Assembly (NCBI RefSeq): GCF_951793255.1 | Contig: NZ_OX636706.1 | Coordinates: 2,598,001 to 2,662,000 of the forward strand | Direction of reading: 5' to 3' | DNA length: 64,000 bases | Source: Desulfovibrio piger | Lineage (GTDB): Bacteria; Desulfobacterota; Desulfovibrionia; Desulfovibrionales; Desulfovibrionaceae | Shown here: positions 45,764 to 54,222 of the stretch, piece by piece | Numbering within the stretch: the first letter of the stretch is position 1 | How the letters are laid out: the number at the start of each line of letters is the position of its first letter | Made by a program: the position numbers and the translations under genes | Notes under the pieces: generated by a model | Databases searched by the model: none | The model's input: the letters and a program-made list of their open reading frames with translations, nothing else | What the model was told of the DNA's origin: nothing

Positions 45764-46038
45764 ACGCGAGAAAAAGAAGTACGCTCGACCAGCCTCTTTG
45801 TCAACATAAAATTCTTTTGAGAAAAAAATTTTTTGCTTTTGTGAAATTTTAGGGCAATTTCTGCCGTTTTCGTTACATTGTGAAGCATTTCTCAGCCCTT
45901 ACGAACATCCGGACACATTGCCAACTTATTGATTTCCATTAACTTTCAAATGTATTTTTGCCTGATGGAACTCCACGGAGCTTGTTTTTTTCTTCTTTTG
46001 CCAGAATATTTTTCATAAAAACCAAGCATTCACCTGCA

Positions 46039-46066
46039 TTGACAAAAAAAATTTCCTGTGTAGAAG
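46039..46066 (+). promoter_or_regulatory. Candidate promoter of the sulfate-exporter-family gene
   Basis: TTGACA (46039-46044) followed after 16 bp by TAGAAG, in an AT-rich 45764-46070 stretch that otherwise shows no gene. The spacing is one base short of ideal. Confidence 0.45.
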
Positions 46067-46128
46067 ACAGATGGCCGCGCAGCCTGGGGGGTCAGGATGC
46101 CGGCTGGATTTTCCGGTTTCCCCTACTT

Positions 46129-46159
46129 GTGTGACATATTATTTCATAGTATGTCACAC
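46129..46159 (+). promoter_or_regulatory. Perfect 10-bp dyad upstream of the sulfate-exporter-family gene
   Basis: GTGTGACATA and TATGTCACAC are separated by 11 bases. The TGTGAC/GTCACA arms recall CRP/FNR-superfamily half sites (including HcpR), but the spacing is wider. It lies between the candidate promoter and the ribosome site, so it could be an operator or an RNA hairpin. Confidence 0.7.
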
Positions 46160-46209
46160 GGAAGGGATTTTTTCACCAGGTTGAGAAACCTGTAATCAGG
46201 AGGTTGGAT

Positions 46210-47649
46210 ATGACAACCAAATCGGCCTTTAATGAAGACAAAGTAGCCCTGCTGCTTGGCTGCATTATCTTCATCTTGGGCCTTGGCAAGTTCGCTGGAC
46301 TGGATCTCCTTGGCTGGGTGGTAAAAATCGGCATGTGGGTCGATAGCCCCGTCGATGCCTGGAAGCCCGCTACCAAGGGCATGATGGCCGGCTGGCAGTC
46401 CCTGCTGGCTACCTATGTGTTTGTGACCGGTCTGCTGGCTATCGGCGTCAAACTGATGAAGGGCAACGTGGGCCGCTTCGTGGGCTCCTTCACCGTGATC
46501 TTCTTCATCGCCATCGCCTGCTACACCGCCGGCGCCAACGCCTACATCGCTGCTAACCCCACTCAGCTGGCTAAGCAGGGTATTCCGTGGGCTCTGGGCC
46601 TGAGCACCGAAGCCGGCCTGATCGCCGCTCTGGTCATGGGCATCCTGATCAGTAACTTTGCCCCCAGCGTTGCTGACTCTCTGCGCGATGCCTGCCGCCC
46701 CGAGCTGTTCGTTAAGATCGCCATCGTGGTTCTGGGTGCCGAACTGGGTGTGAAGGCCGCTGATGCCGCCGGTTTTGCTGGCCACATCATCTTCCGAGGC
46801 CTGTGCGCCATTGTTGAAGCTTACCTGCTGTACTGGGCCGTGGTTTACTACGTTGCCCGTAAGTACTTCAAGTTCAACAAGGAATGGGCCGCTCCTCTGG
46901 CTTCCGGTATCTCCATCTGCGGTGTGTCCGCCGCTATCGCCACTGGTGGCGCCATCCGCGCCCGGCCGGTGGTCCCGATCATGGTTTCTTCCCTGGTCGT
47001 TGTGTTCACCTGCATTGAAATGCTGATCCTGCCCTTCATCGCTCAGACCTTCCTGTACACCGAGCCCATGGTGGCCGGCGGCTGGATGGGCCTGGCCGTG
47101 AAGTCCGACGGTGGCGCTATCGCTTCCGGTGCCATCACCGAATCCCTGATCCTGGCCAAGATGGCCGGTCTGGGCACTGAATGGGAACCCGGCTGGATCG
47201 TGATGGTGACCACCACCGTCAAGATCTTCATCGACATGTTCATCGGTATCTGGGCTCTGGTCCTGGCCTACATCTGGACGGCCAAGTTCGACAAGACCCG
47301 TGGCGACCGCACCATGACCTGGGGCGACGTCATGGACCGCTTCCCCCGCTTCGTGCTGGGTTACCTGGGTACCTTCCTGGTCCTGCTCATCGTCTGCCTG
47401 AGCACGCCTGAACTGCACAAGGTCGGCAAGGCCATGTCCGGCGCCATGAACGGCTTCCGCGTCATCTTCTTCCTGATGACCTTCTTCAGCATCGGTATGG
47501 TTTCCAACTTCCGCAAGCTGATGGAAGAAGGCATCGGCCGCCTGGCCATCGTGTACATCGTCTGCCTGTTCGGCTTCATCATCTGGGTCGGTCTGTTCAT
47601 TTCCTACGCCTTCTTCCATGGCATGACCCCGCCGGTGGTTGGCGCCTAG
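46210..47649 (+). CDS. YeiH-type putative sulfate exporter family permease
   Basis: A 479-residue inner-membrane protein with ten or more hydrophobic segments, belonging to the YeiH/UPF0324 group annotated as putative sulfate exporters. Family phrases include VLGAELGVKAAD, PLASGISICGVSAAIATGGAI and a tail with NFRKLMEEGIGR. It is longer than the typical 350 residues owing to an extra N-terminal part and a loop near LGTEWEPGW. The start ATG 46210 has AGGAGG nearby. Codon use is unusually biased to a few codons, more T-ending in Ala and Val than its neighbours, suggesting strong expression. Its actual substrate in sulfate reducers (sulfite, sulfate, sulfonates) is open. Confidence 0.85.
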   Translation: MTTKSAFNEDKVALLLGCIIFILGLGKFAGLDLLGWVVKIGMWVDSPVDAWKPATKGMMAGWQSLLATYVFVTGLLAIGVKLMKGNVGRFVGSFTVIFFIAIACYTAGANAYIAANPTQLAKQGIPWALGLSTEAGLIAALVMGILISNFAPSVADSLRDACRPELFVKIAIVVLGAELGVKAADAAGFAGHIIFRGLCAIVEAYLLYWAVVYYVARKYFKFNKEWAAPLASGISICGVSAAIATGGAIRARPVVPIMVSSLVVVFTCIEMLILPFIAQTFLYTEPMVAGGWMGLAVKSDGGAIASGAITESLILAKMAGLGTEWEPGWIVMVTTTVKIFIDMFIGIWALVLAYIWTAKFDKTRGDRTMTWGDVMDRFPRFVLGYLGTFLVLLIVCLSTPELHKVGKAMSGAMNGFRVIFFLMTFFSIGMVSNFRKLMEEGIGRLAIVYIVCLFGFIIWVGLFISYAFFHGMTPPVVGA

Positions 47650-47663
47650 TTTAAAGGAGAACA

Positions 47664-47828
47664 ATGATGGAAGACAAAGAAGTCAAATTCCACGAAGAAG
47701 TCCAGAAGATGGAATACGAGCCCCTGGATGAGACTGAAATGAAGCTCATCCACTGGAGCTGGGGCCTGGGCGTGGGTCTGCTGGTGGTGCTGTTCCTCAT
47801 CAGCAAGTTCGTGATGACCACCCACTAG
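47664..47828 (+). CDS. 54-residue single-pass membrane protein
   Basis: A small gene 14 nt after the transporter, with AAAGGAGA before a double ATG (47664, 47667). The product has an acidic and charged N-terminus (MEDKEVKFHEEVQKMEYEPLDETEMK) written here only as description of residues 2-27 in part, then one membrane helix (WGLGVGLLVVLFLISKFVM) and a short tail. Its tight spacing and matching codon bias suggest a partner subunit of the transporter. No family is recognised. It is short enough to be missed by standard gene calling. Confidence 0.8.
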   Translation: MMEDKEVKFHEEVQKMEYEPLDETEMKLIHWSWGLGVGLLVVLFLISKFVMTTH

Positions 47829-47858
47829 ACCTCGGGCTGCTAAACACGTAATAAGGAT

Positions 47859-47886
47859 GCCGGGAAGGGCCTGCGCCCTTCCCGGC
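47859..47886 (+). terminator. Terminator after the transporter operon
   Basis: GCCGGGAAGGGC and GCCCTTCCCGGC form a perfect 12-bp stem around CTGC. Only TCTT follows, so it may be leaky and allow expression of the next small gene. Confidence 0.7.
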
Positions 47887-47910
47887 TCTTGCGTACAAAG
47901 GACAAGTATC

Positions 47911-48150
47911 ATGCCGCGTTATCATCTGCGTTACCTTAAGGGCCCCAACTATACCCTGAACCTGGAGTATGACGGCATCGTGGAAGCCTCTTCCTTTGAG
48001 GAAGCCCTGCGTCCCCATACCGACTGGCCCATTACGGAAAGCTACGACCATGCCACGGCTACGGCCTGGAATCCCGGTACCTGCATGTATTATCAGGAAA
48101 TGTGGGAAGCTGCCCTGCTTCCCGATGCTGACAAGGGACAGCAAAGCTAG
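47911..48150 (+). CDS. Small conserved-looking protein, function unknown
   Basis: A 79-residue cytoplasmic protein beginning MPRYHLRYLKGPNYTLNLEYDG in part, with aromatic residues and an acidic C-terminal half (TWNPGT-like CMYYQEMWEAALLPD). AGGAC lies nine bases before ATG 47911. No family is known to me. Codon use fits the genome. It lies between the transporter operon terminator and the rhtA-like gene and may be read from either. Confidence 0.6.
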   Translation: MPRYHLRYLKGPNYTLNLEYDGIVEASSFEEALRPHTDWPITESYDHATATAWNPGTCMYYQEMWEAALLPDADKGQQS

Positions 48151-48263
48151 CACCGCACGGAGCTGACGCCTGCAAGGGGAGGACTGACAGAGACTCCCCT
48201 TGCGGTGGGATGCGCTCCTCATCCCTTTCCCCTCACCTGCCACAGGGCGGCCGGACAGCTTTC

Positions 48264-49118
48264 ATGAACATCTCAGCCACGTCACCTCTCGTTTCTGTCC
48301 TGCTCCTGCTGGTCTCCATGTCTTCCATCCAGGCCAGCGCCTCGCTTGCCAAAACCATCTTTCCCCTGGTGGGCCCGGCCGGCACCACAGCCTTGCGCCT
48401 GCTGGTGGCCTCCGCCATCCTGCTTGTGGTGATGCGCCCCTGGAAAAAAGCCATCCCCCGCAGTGCCTGGAAGGTCATCGCCGTTTTCGGACTGGCCACG
48501 GCAAGCATGAACCTCTGCTTTTACGAAGCCCTGAGCCGTATCCCGCTGGGGGTCGCCGTCGGTCTGGAATTCACCGGCCCCCTGACGGTAGCCATGCTCT
48601 CTTCCCGCCGCCTGGTGGACTTCATCTGGGTCATCCTGGCCGCAGCCGGCCTCGCCATCCTGCTGCCCCTGCGCCAGAGCGCGGACAGCATCGATCCGCT
48701 GGGCGCTGTGCTTGCCCTCTGTTCCGGCGTCTGCTGGGCGCTCTACATCATCTTCGGCAAAAAGGCAGGCAGCAGTCTGGACAAGTCCTGCGTGGCCCTG
48801 GCCATGCTCGTGGGCAGCTGCGCCATTTTCCCTGTAGGCCTGGCCTCCTCCGGCATGGATCTGTTCAGGCCCGAGATCCTGCCCCTGGCCCTGATCCTGG
48901 GTATTTTTTCCTCTGCCCTGCCCTACGGTGTCGAGATCATCGCACTGAAAAACCTGCCTTCGCGCACGTTCAGCATCCTCATGAGCCTGGAGCCTGCGCT
49001 TGCAGCCCTTTCCGGATTCCTCTTTCTGGGCGAACAGCTGAGCCTTGCCCAGTGGGCAGCCCTCTCGGCCATCATCAGTGCGTCCATCGGCTCCACGCTG
49101 ACCATCAAAAAGCAATAA
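48264..49118 (+). CDS. rhtA: RhtA-like EamA/DMT family exporter
   Basis: A 284-residue inner-membrane protein with ten hydrophobic segments and two EamA repeats. The N-terminus (MSSIQASASLAKTIFPLVG, then TTALRLLVA) closely matches the characteristic opening of threonine/homoserine exporter RhtA, and GLEFTGPLTVAM and EIIALKNLPSRTFSILMSLEPALAAL follow the family. It likely exports small amino acids or homoserine. ATG 48264 is chosen because an upstream alternative (48210) lacks hydrophobic character. It has its own region, ahead of a bidirectional terminator. Confidence 0.88.
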   Translation: MNISATSPLVSVLLLLVSMSSIQASASLAKTIFPLVGPAGTTALRLLVASAILLVVMRPWKKAIPRSAWKVIAVFGLATASMNLCFYEALSRIPLGVAVGLEFTGPLTVAMLSSRRLVDFIWVILAAAGLAILLPLRQSADSIDPLGAVLALCSGVCWALYIIFGKKAGSSLDKSCVALAMLVGSCAIFPVGLASSGMDLFRPEILPLALILGIFSSALPYGVEIIALKNLPSRTFSILMSLEPALAALSGFLFLGEQLSLAQWAALSAIISASIGSTLTIKKQ

Positions 49119-49343
49119 CGCAACGCCGCCCATACGGGGAAGCAGCCTTTTCGGCCATCGACAGGAACGACGTACTTCCCGCACCGGCATCCCTTCCTCA
49201 CCTGATGGCTCATAAGGCCTCGTCTTTTCCCGGGCGTGCCCTCTCTACGGGCGTCCGGGCACTGCTTTCTTCCTCTACCGGCTCTCCGATCAGGCCCCGG
49301 CATAACGGGGGGAACATCTGCGTACCAGCAGGCTAACGCCCAC

Positions 49344-49378
49344 AAAAAAAGCGGGGACATCACGTCCCCGCCCTTTTC
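49344..49378. terminator. Bidirectional terminator between rhtA-like gene and formate dehydrogenase operon
   Basis: GCGGGGAC and GTCCCCGC around ATCAC, with TTTT on the plus strand and a seven-T run on the minus strand. Confidence 0.9.
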
Positions 49379-49395
49379 ATACGTATTGGCAGATC

Positions 49396-51315
49396 CTAGA
49401 ACTCTTCCGGCAACTGCAGCATTTCCTCATAGGTGAACACCGGCCCGTCCAGACACATATAGTGCGCACCCACCTTGCAGTGGCCACACTTGCCCACACC
49501 GCAGCGCATGTGGGTCTCCAGCGAGGTGAAGATGTCCTTGCCGTTCATGCCGAGGCCCAGCAGGTCGCGGGCCACCAGCTTGATGCGGCGCGGCGAGGCA
49601 CACAGGATGGCCCGGGCATTGGCCCAGTCGAAATCCAGTTCCGGCAGCAGGTCGTTGATATAGCCCACATGGGCCTGAACGGCATCCGTCGGCTTGGCCA
49701 GGGCATACTGCACGGTCACACCGGGGATCTTGCTCCAGTCCTTCAGATCCTGCTTGTAGACCAGGCCCTCATAGCGCGTGGCGCTGGCGATGATGGCGAT
49801 GCGGCCGTAGCGTTCCCGCTCCTGGAGCAGGCGCACGATGATGGTCCGCACAGGGGCAAGGCCCACGCCGGACCCCACCACCAGCACGTCCCGACCGGCG
49901 AAGGAACGGTAGGGGAAGCCCTTGCCGTAAGGTCCGCGCAGGCCGATGACATCCCCTACGCCAAGCTTGGCCAGGGCCGACGTCACCTTGCCCACTTTCT
50001 TGACGCAGAACTCGAACTGGCCGTCGTGCTGATCGCCGAAGGGGATGGACAGGGCCACTTCCCCCACGCCGAAGACCGTGACCATGAAGAACTGGCCCGT
50101 CAGGCGGAAGGTCTCGGCAAGGCGTTCATCCATGTAGCGGACCACATAGCGACGGATGTCCGGGGTCTCGTCATGGATGGCCACGATGCGCGCGGGATAG
50201 GGCGTGAACAGCTGGGGGTCGATGCGGGTGGACGCCCGCTCCGGGATGGAGACCGGCATGGGCTTGCGCTGCCCCTCGGGCGGGCAGTCCTTCACCACGG
50301 TATCGGCTATCTTGCGGATGTCGATGCCTGCGGGGCAGACGTCGATGCAGCGCCCGCAGCCCACGCAGCCTTTCTTGCCGAAGCGGTCCTGGATGTAGAC
50401 CAGTTTGTCCATGATGCGGTGGCGCACGGCGGCAGCCTTGCTGCGCGGATTGTGCCAGCCGGCATTACGCGTAAAGCCAGCGGTCTGGCAGGAGTCCTTG
50501 ACGCGGACGCGGCGGCCGGACTGGGCATCCAGACGTTCCTCGTTGAACTGGAAACAGGTGCAGGTCGGGCAAACGGCCGTGCAGCCCGTGCAGCGGATGC
50601 AGGTGGGCGTGATCTCTTCCCACACCGGATGGTCGAAGCCCTGCAGCAGGGCCGTACGGATCTGGGAAAGGTCGGGCAGCTTCTGGAAAGAGTCCCGGCA
50701 ATCCTTTTCCAGCTCGCCCAGCCGGGCACGCAGAGCGGCTTCGGTCACGGGACGGAAAAAGACCATGGCCTGCCCCACAAGGCTCTCGCCCTTGTCCGTG
50801 GCGCATTCCACCCAGCACAGATCGCCGTCCAGCGTCAGCATCAGGTCAAAGCCACTGCGGGCAAAGGGGCCTGTGCCCGTGGCCGCGCAAAAGCAGCTTT
50901 TTCCGGGCGTACGGCAGTTCATGCCCACGATGGTGACGGCCTCGCGCCGCATGGAATAATTGATGTCCCGGTATTCGCCCAGGTAGAAATCATCCAGATA
51001 TTCCAGAGCGGACACATCACAGGGGCGCATGCCGAAGATGACCGTCGGGGCCATGGCTTCCGCACCGGGCTCGGCCACATACGTACGTTCGTTGCCTTCC
51101 CAGCGGAACAGCACATCCTGATAGCCGTTCAGGACGTCCACCGGCGGCATGGCAAGGTTGGTATAGTCGAGGCACAGGCCCTTTTCCGGAACAAAGCTCT
51201 CCAGGCGCGTGGTCCCGTCCTGTTCCTTGCAGGGGCACAGCACACGGGAGCCTGACTGCCAGGCGGTCAGCAGGGCGGGCAGGTCCGCCGGATTCATGGT
51301 ATAGTATGCGGACAT
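49396..51315 (-). CDS. Fused Fe-S / FAD-NAD(P) electron-transfer subunit paired with formate dehydrogenase
   Basis: A 639-residue cytoplasmic protein. The N-terminal 360 residues resemble AsrA/HydB-type electron-transfer subunits (FGMRPCDVSALEYLD, CRTPGKSCFC) and carry two ferredoxin clusters, CIRCTGCTAVCPTC and CVGCGRCIDVCP. The C-terminal 270 residues form a ferredoxin-NADP reductase-like module (RGPYGKGFP, VVGSGVGLAPVRTI) ending in a [2Fe-2S] motif CGVGKCGHCKVGAHYMC, as in AsrB, PyrK and sulfhydrogenase gamma. These are usually separate genes. The frame begins three bases after the stop of the second fdhA, so the pair probably forms an NAD(P)-linked formate dehydrogenase or CO2 reductase. 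Confidence 0.88.
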   Translation of the reverse strand: MSAYYTMNPADLPALLTAWQSGSRVLCPCKEQDGTTRLESFVPEKGLCLDYTNLAMPPVDVLNGYQDVLFRWEGNERTYVAEPGAEAMAPTVIFGMRPCDVSALEYLDDFYLGEYRDINYSMRREAVTIVGMNCRTPGKSCFCAATGTGPFARSGFDLMLTLDGDLCWVECATDKGESLVGQAMVFFRPVTEAALRARLGELEKDCRDSFQKLPDLSQIRTALLQGFDHPVWEEITPTCIRCTGCTAVCPTCTCFQFNEERLDAQSGRRVRVKDSCQTAGFTRNAGWHNPRSKAAAVRHRIMDKLVYIQDRFGKKGCVGCGRCIDVCPAGIDIRKIADTVVKDCPPEGQRKPMPVSIPERASTRIDPQLFTPYPARIVAIHDETPDIRRYVVRYMDERLAETFRLTGQFFMVTVFGVGEVALSIPFGDQHDGQFEFCVKKVGKVTSALAKLGVGDVIGLRGPYGKGFPYRSFAGRDVLVVGSGVGLAPVRTIIVRLLQERERYGRIAIIASATRYEGLVYKQDLKDWSKIPGVTVQYALAKPTDAVQAHVGYINDLLPELDFDWANARAILCASPRRIKLVARDLLGLGMNGKDIFTSLETHMRCGVGKCGHCKVGAHYMCLDGPVFTYEEMLQLPEEF

Positions 51316-51318
51316 GGC

Positions 51319-53349
51319 TTAGACCCTCTCCAGCCTGACGGCGCTGATTTTGTATTCAGGGGTTTTACTGACCGGATCCAGAGCGGTGCAGGTCAGCAGG
51401 TTGACCATGGCTTCGGCAAAATGCAGGGGAGCGAAGACCACGCCCTCGGGCACATCATCCGTGATGTGCATGCGCGAGACCACAGCTCCACGACGGCTGA
51501 CCATGCGCAGGCGGGCGCCTTCGCGGATCTCCAGCTTTTTGGCGTCAGCGGGATTGATGTCCGTCACCAGCTCGGGCAGTTCACGCTCCAGCATGGCACA
51601 ACGGCGCGTCATGGTCCCGGTCAGATAATGGGCATGGCGCATGCCGGTGCTGAGCAGGAAGGGATACTCCTCGTCCGGCAGTTCCGCCGGAGGCACATGC
51701 GGGATGGCGGCAAAAAGCCCCTTGCCGCGGGTGAAGCGCCCCTGATGCAGGATGGGCGTGCCGGGATGGTCAGGCGTGGGACAAGGCCAGCACAGGCTCT
51801 TCCCTTCCAGACGGGCATAGCTCATGCCGCCCATGTTGGGGGCCAGGGAGCAGATCTCGTCAAAGACCTCCGACGCCGAGGCGTAATGCATGTCATAGCC
51901 CAGCCGCCGGGACAAAGCCTGGATGATCTGGCCGTTGGTCCGCCCCGCCATGGGCGGGATGGCCTGGCGCACGCGCTGCACGCGGCGCTCGGAGTTGGTG
52001 AAAGTACCGTCGGTCTCCGCGAACGACGCACCGGGCAGGACCATGTGCGCCAGTTCCGTGGTCGGCGTGGGGAAGATGTCGAGGCAGAGCAGGAACTCCG
52101 CCGACGACAGGGCCTTCACCACATGGCCGGAATCCGGGTCGCTGACCACGGGATTCTCGCCCATGATGATCATGGCCTTGAGCTTGCCCTCCTGCAGGCC
52201 GTGCATCATCTCCATGGCCGTCAGGCCGCGGAAAGGCGACAGGGAGCGTCCCCAGGCCGCCTCGAACTTCAGGCGGGCCTTCTCGTCATCCACGAACTGG
52301 TAGCCGGGATAATAGTTGGGCAATCCGCCCATATCGCAGGCGCCCTGCACGTTGTTCTGGCCGCGCAGCGGGTTCACACCGGTACAGGGACGACCGATCT
52401 GACCGCAGAGCATGGACAGGTTGGCCAGGGAACGGACATTGTTCACGCCGCAGCGGTGCTGGGTGATGCCCAGGCAATAGACGATGGCACTGGTCTCCGA
52501 GCGGGCATAGAGCTCCGCCGCACGGAACAGGAGCTCACGCGGCACGCCGGTGACTTCCTCGGTCCGCTCGGGCGTCCATTCACGCAGGCTCTCGCGCAGC
52601 TCGTCGAAGTTCTCCGTGCGTTCCGCGATGAAGGCCGCATCGTGCCAGCCATTTTCATAAATGATATGCATCAGGCCGTTGACCAGCGGCACGTCCGTTC
52701 CCGGACGCAGGCGCAGGTGCACGTCCGCCAGGCGGGCAAGGTCCGTCCGGCGGGGGTCGGCCACGATGAGTTTGCCGCCCTCACGATGGCAATGCATGAG
52801 CCGCATGCCCACCATGGGATGGGCGACCGTGGTATTGGAACCGATCACAAACAGACAGCTCGCCTGCTCCAGCTCGTCGAAAGAGTTGGTCATGGCGCCG
52901 CTGCCGAACGAAGTGGCAAGACCTGCCACAGTGGGGCCGTGTCAGAGACGGGCGCAGTGATCGATATTGTTGGTCCCCAGCGCGCAACGGGTGAGCTTTT
53001 GCAGCAGATAGTTCTCTTCGTTGGTGCAGCGGGCGGAGGTCAGCACGCCGATGCTGTCAGGGCCGTACTGGTCACGGATGCGGGCCAGCTCCCCGGCGGC
53101 ATGATCGAGGGCGCTTTCCCAGTCCAGGGACTGCCAGCCCTGCTCCGTCCGCAGCAGGGGCGTTTTCAGACGGTCAGGGTGCTGTATGAATTCATGCACG
53201 TTCCAGCCCTTGACGCACAGCTTGCCCCGGTTGACCGGGCTGTCGGGCGTGGGCACGGAACGCTGAATGCGGCCTTCCGCAGTTTCCAGGGTCAGGCCGC
53301 AACCGCAGCCGCAATACGGGCAGGTTGTCGCCGTGTGACGAATATCCAT
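51319..53349 (-). CDS. Cytoplasmic selenocysteine formate dehydrogenase catalytic subunit
   Basis: A 676-residue Mo/W-bis-MGD enzyme without a Tat signal, hence cytoplasmic. The N-terminal [4Fe-4S] motif is CPYCGCGCG with a distal CVKG. TGA at 52944-52942 is codon 136, in the context [25 protein letters not shown], the invariant formate dehydrogenase active-site segment; the frame continues to 51319. The length is near that of FdhF (about 715). ATG 53349 has GGAGAGA upstream. Its gene is followed by the fused Fe-S/flavin subunit, unlike the periplasmic enzyme at 14593. Any caller without selenocysteine handling would break it into two. Confidence 0.94.
52913..52944 (-). promoter_or_regulatory. 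Selenocysteine UGA with clear SECIS hairpin
   Basis: Twelve nucleotides after the UGA, GUGGCA and UGCCAC form a perfect 6-bp stem with a GGUCU loop. The position and the GGUCU apex match the E. coli fdhF SECIS element, which binds SelB. Confidence 0.88.
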
Positions 53350-53545
53350 AAGTCTCTCCGCGATATCACATCATGTCCGGGCCGGGACGGCACGCCTTTG
53401 TCCGCCACACTCCGGCATGAGCCTTTTTTCCAGCTTTGGAGTGGAAAATTTTGTCGTTTTTTTCCATAAAAAAAGGTGCCCAACATGTCAAAGAGAAAGG
53501 CTTTCTTTTCTTGAAGACAGACCGGCACCACACAAGGAGACCCGC

Positions 53546-54142
53546 ATGGACAACGCATCCCCCTGGCAAGCGATGGCCCGCGCCACGCAGGCAGAAGCCC
53601 GGGATATCGTGGCGGAACTGGACATCGAAGGACACTGGCGCCGGGCAGGCGCCGTGGTCCATGCCGTGGGCTCGTTCAGGACGGGCCTGCTGGTCCGGCA
53701 CAGAGACATAGACTTCCATGTCTACACGCCGACTCTGGACCGCGACCTCAGCTTCCGTGTCATGGCGGCCCTGGCCAGTTCCCCCTATCTGAACAGCCTG
53801 CACTTCGTGGACGGCAGCGCAACAGAAGAACGCTGTCTGGAATGGCATGGCATCTGGCAACGCCCCGGCGGCGCCCCCTGGCAGATCGACATCATCCACA
53901 TCGAGAGCGGCTCGACGTTCGACGGTTATTTCGAACGCTTTGCCGACCGTCTTTGCCGGCGCCTAGACGATACGACGCGGGATACCATCCTGCGCCTCAA
54001 ATACGAGACGCCGGAAAACGAGAGCATCCACGGGGTGGAATACTATCAGGCTGTTCTGGAAGGCGGTGTGCGAACGCTGGACGAGCTGCGCCGCTGGCGT
54101 GCCGCGCATTCCCTGGACGGCGTGAACCTCTGGATGCCCTGA
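53546..54142 (+). CDS. Nucleotidyltransferase-fold protein
   Basis: A 198-residue cytoplasmic protein. The nucleotidyltransferase signature is visible: GSFRTGLLVRHRDID, with Gly-Ser at 42-43 and catalytic aspartates 54 and 56, and a third acidic residue at Asp-116 in QIDIIHIE. The C-terminal half is helical. ATG 53546 follows AAGGAG. It is divergent from the formate dehydrogenase operon. The substrate is unknown; stand-alone members of this size include aminoglycoside nucleotidyltransferase-like and toxin-like (MNT) proteins, but nothing beside it supports a toxin-antitoxin pair. Confidence 0.75.
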   Translation: MDNASPWQAMARATQAEARDIVAELDIEGHWRRAGAVVHAVGSFRTGLLVRHRDIDFHVYTPTLDRDLSFRVMAALASSPYLNSLHFVDGSATEERCLEWHGIWQRPGGAPWQIDIIHIESGSTFDGYFERFADRLCRRLDDTTRDTILRLKYETPENESIHGVEYYQAVLEGGVRTLDELRRWRAAHSLDGVNLWMP

Positions 54143-54170
54143 GGTTCGGCAGCCCCAGGCATAACGTATG

Positions 54171-54216
54171 AAAAAGGCGGTACCCTTCCCCATCCGGAAC
54201 AGATACCGCCCTTTTT
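54171..54216. terminator. Bidirectional terminator
   Basis: AAGGCGGTA and TACCGCC arms with a 20-nt loop and T runs at both ends. It separates two convergent genes. Confidence 0.75.
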
Positions 54217-54222
54217 ATGCTG

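Noticed and set aside
53546..54142. MNT-type antitoxin of a toxin-antitoxin pair
   Set aside because: No HEPN-like partner gene adjoins it; a convergent terminator follows.
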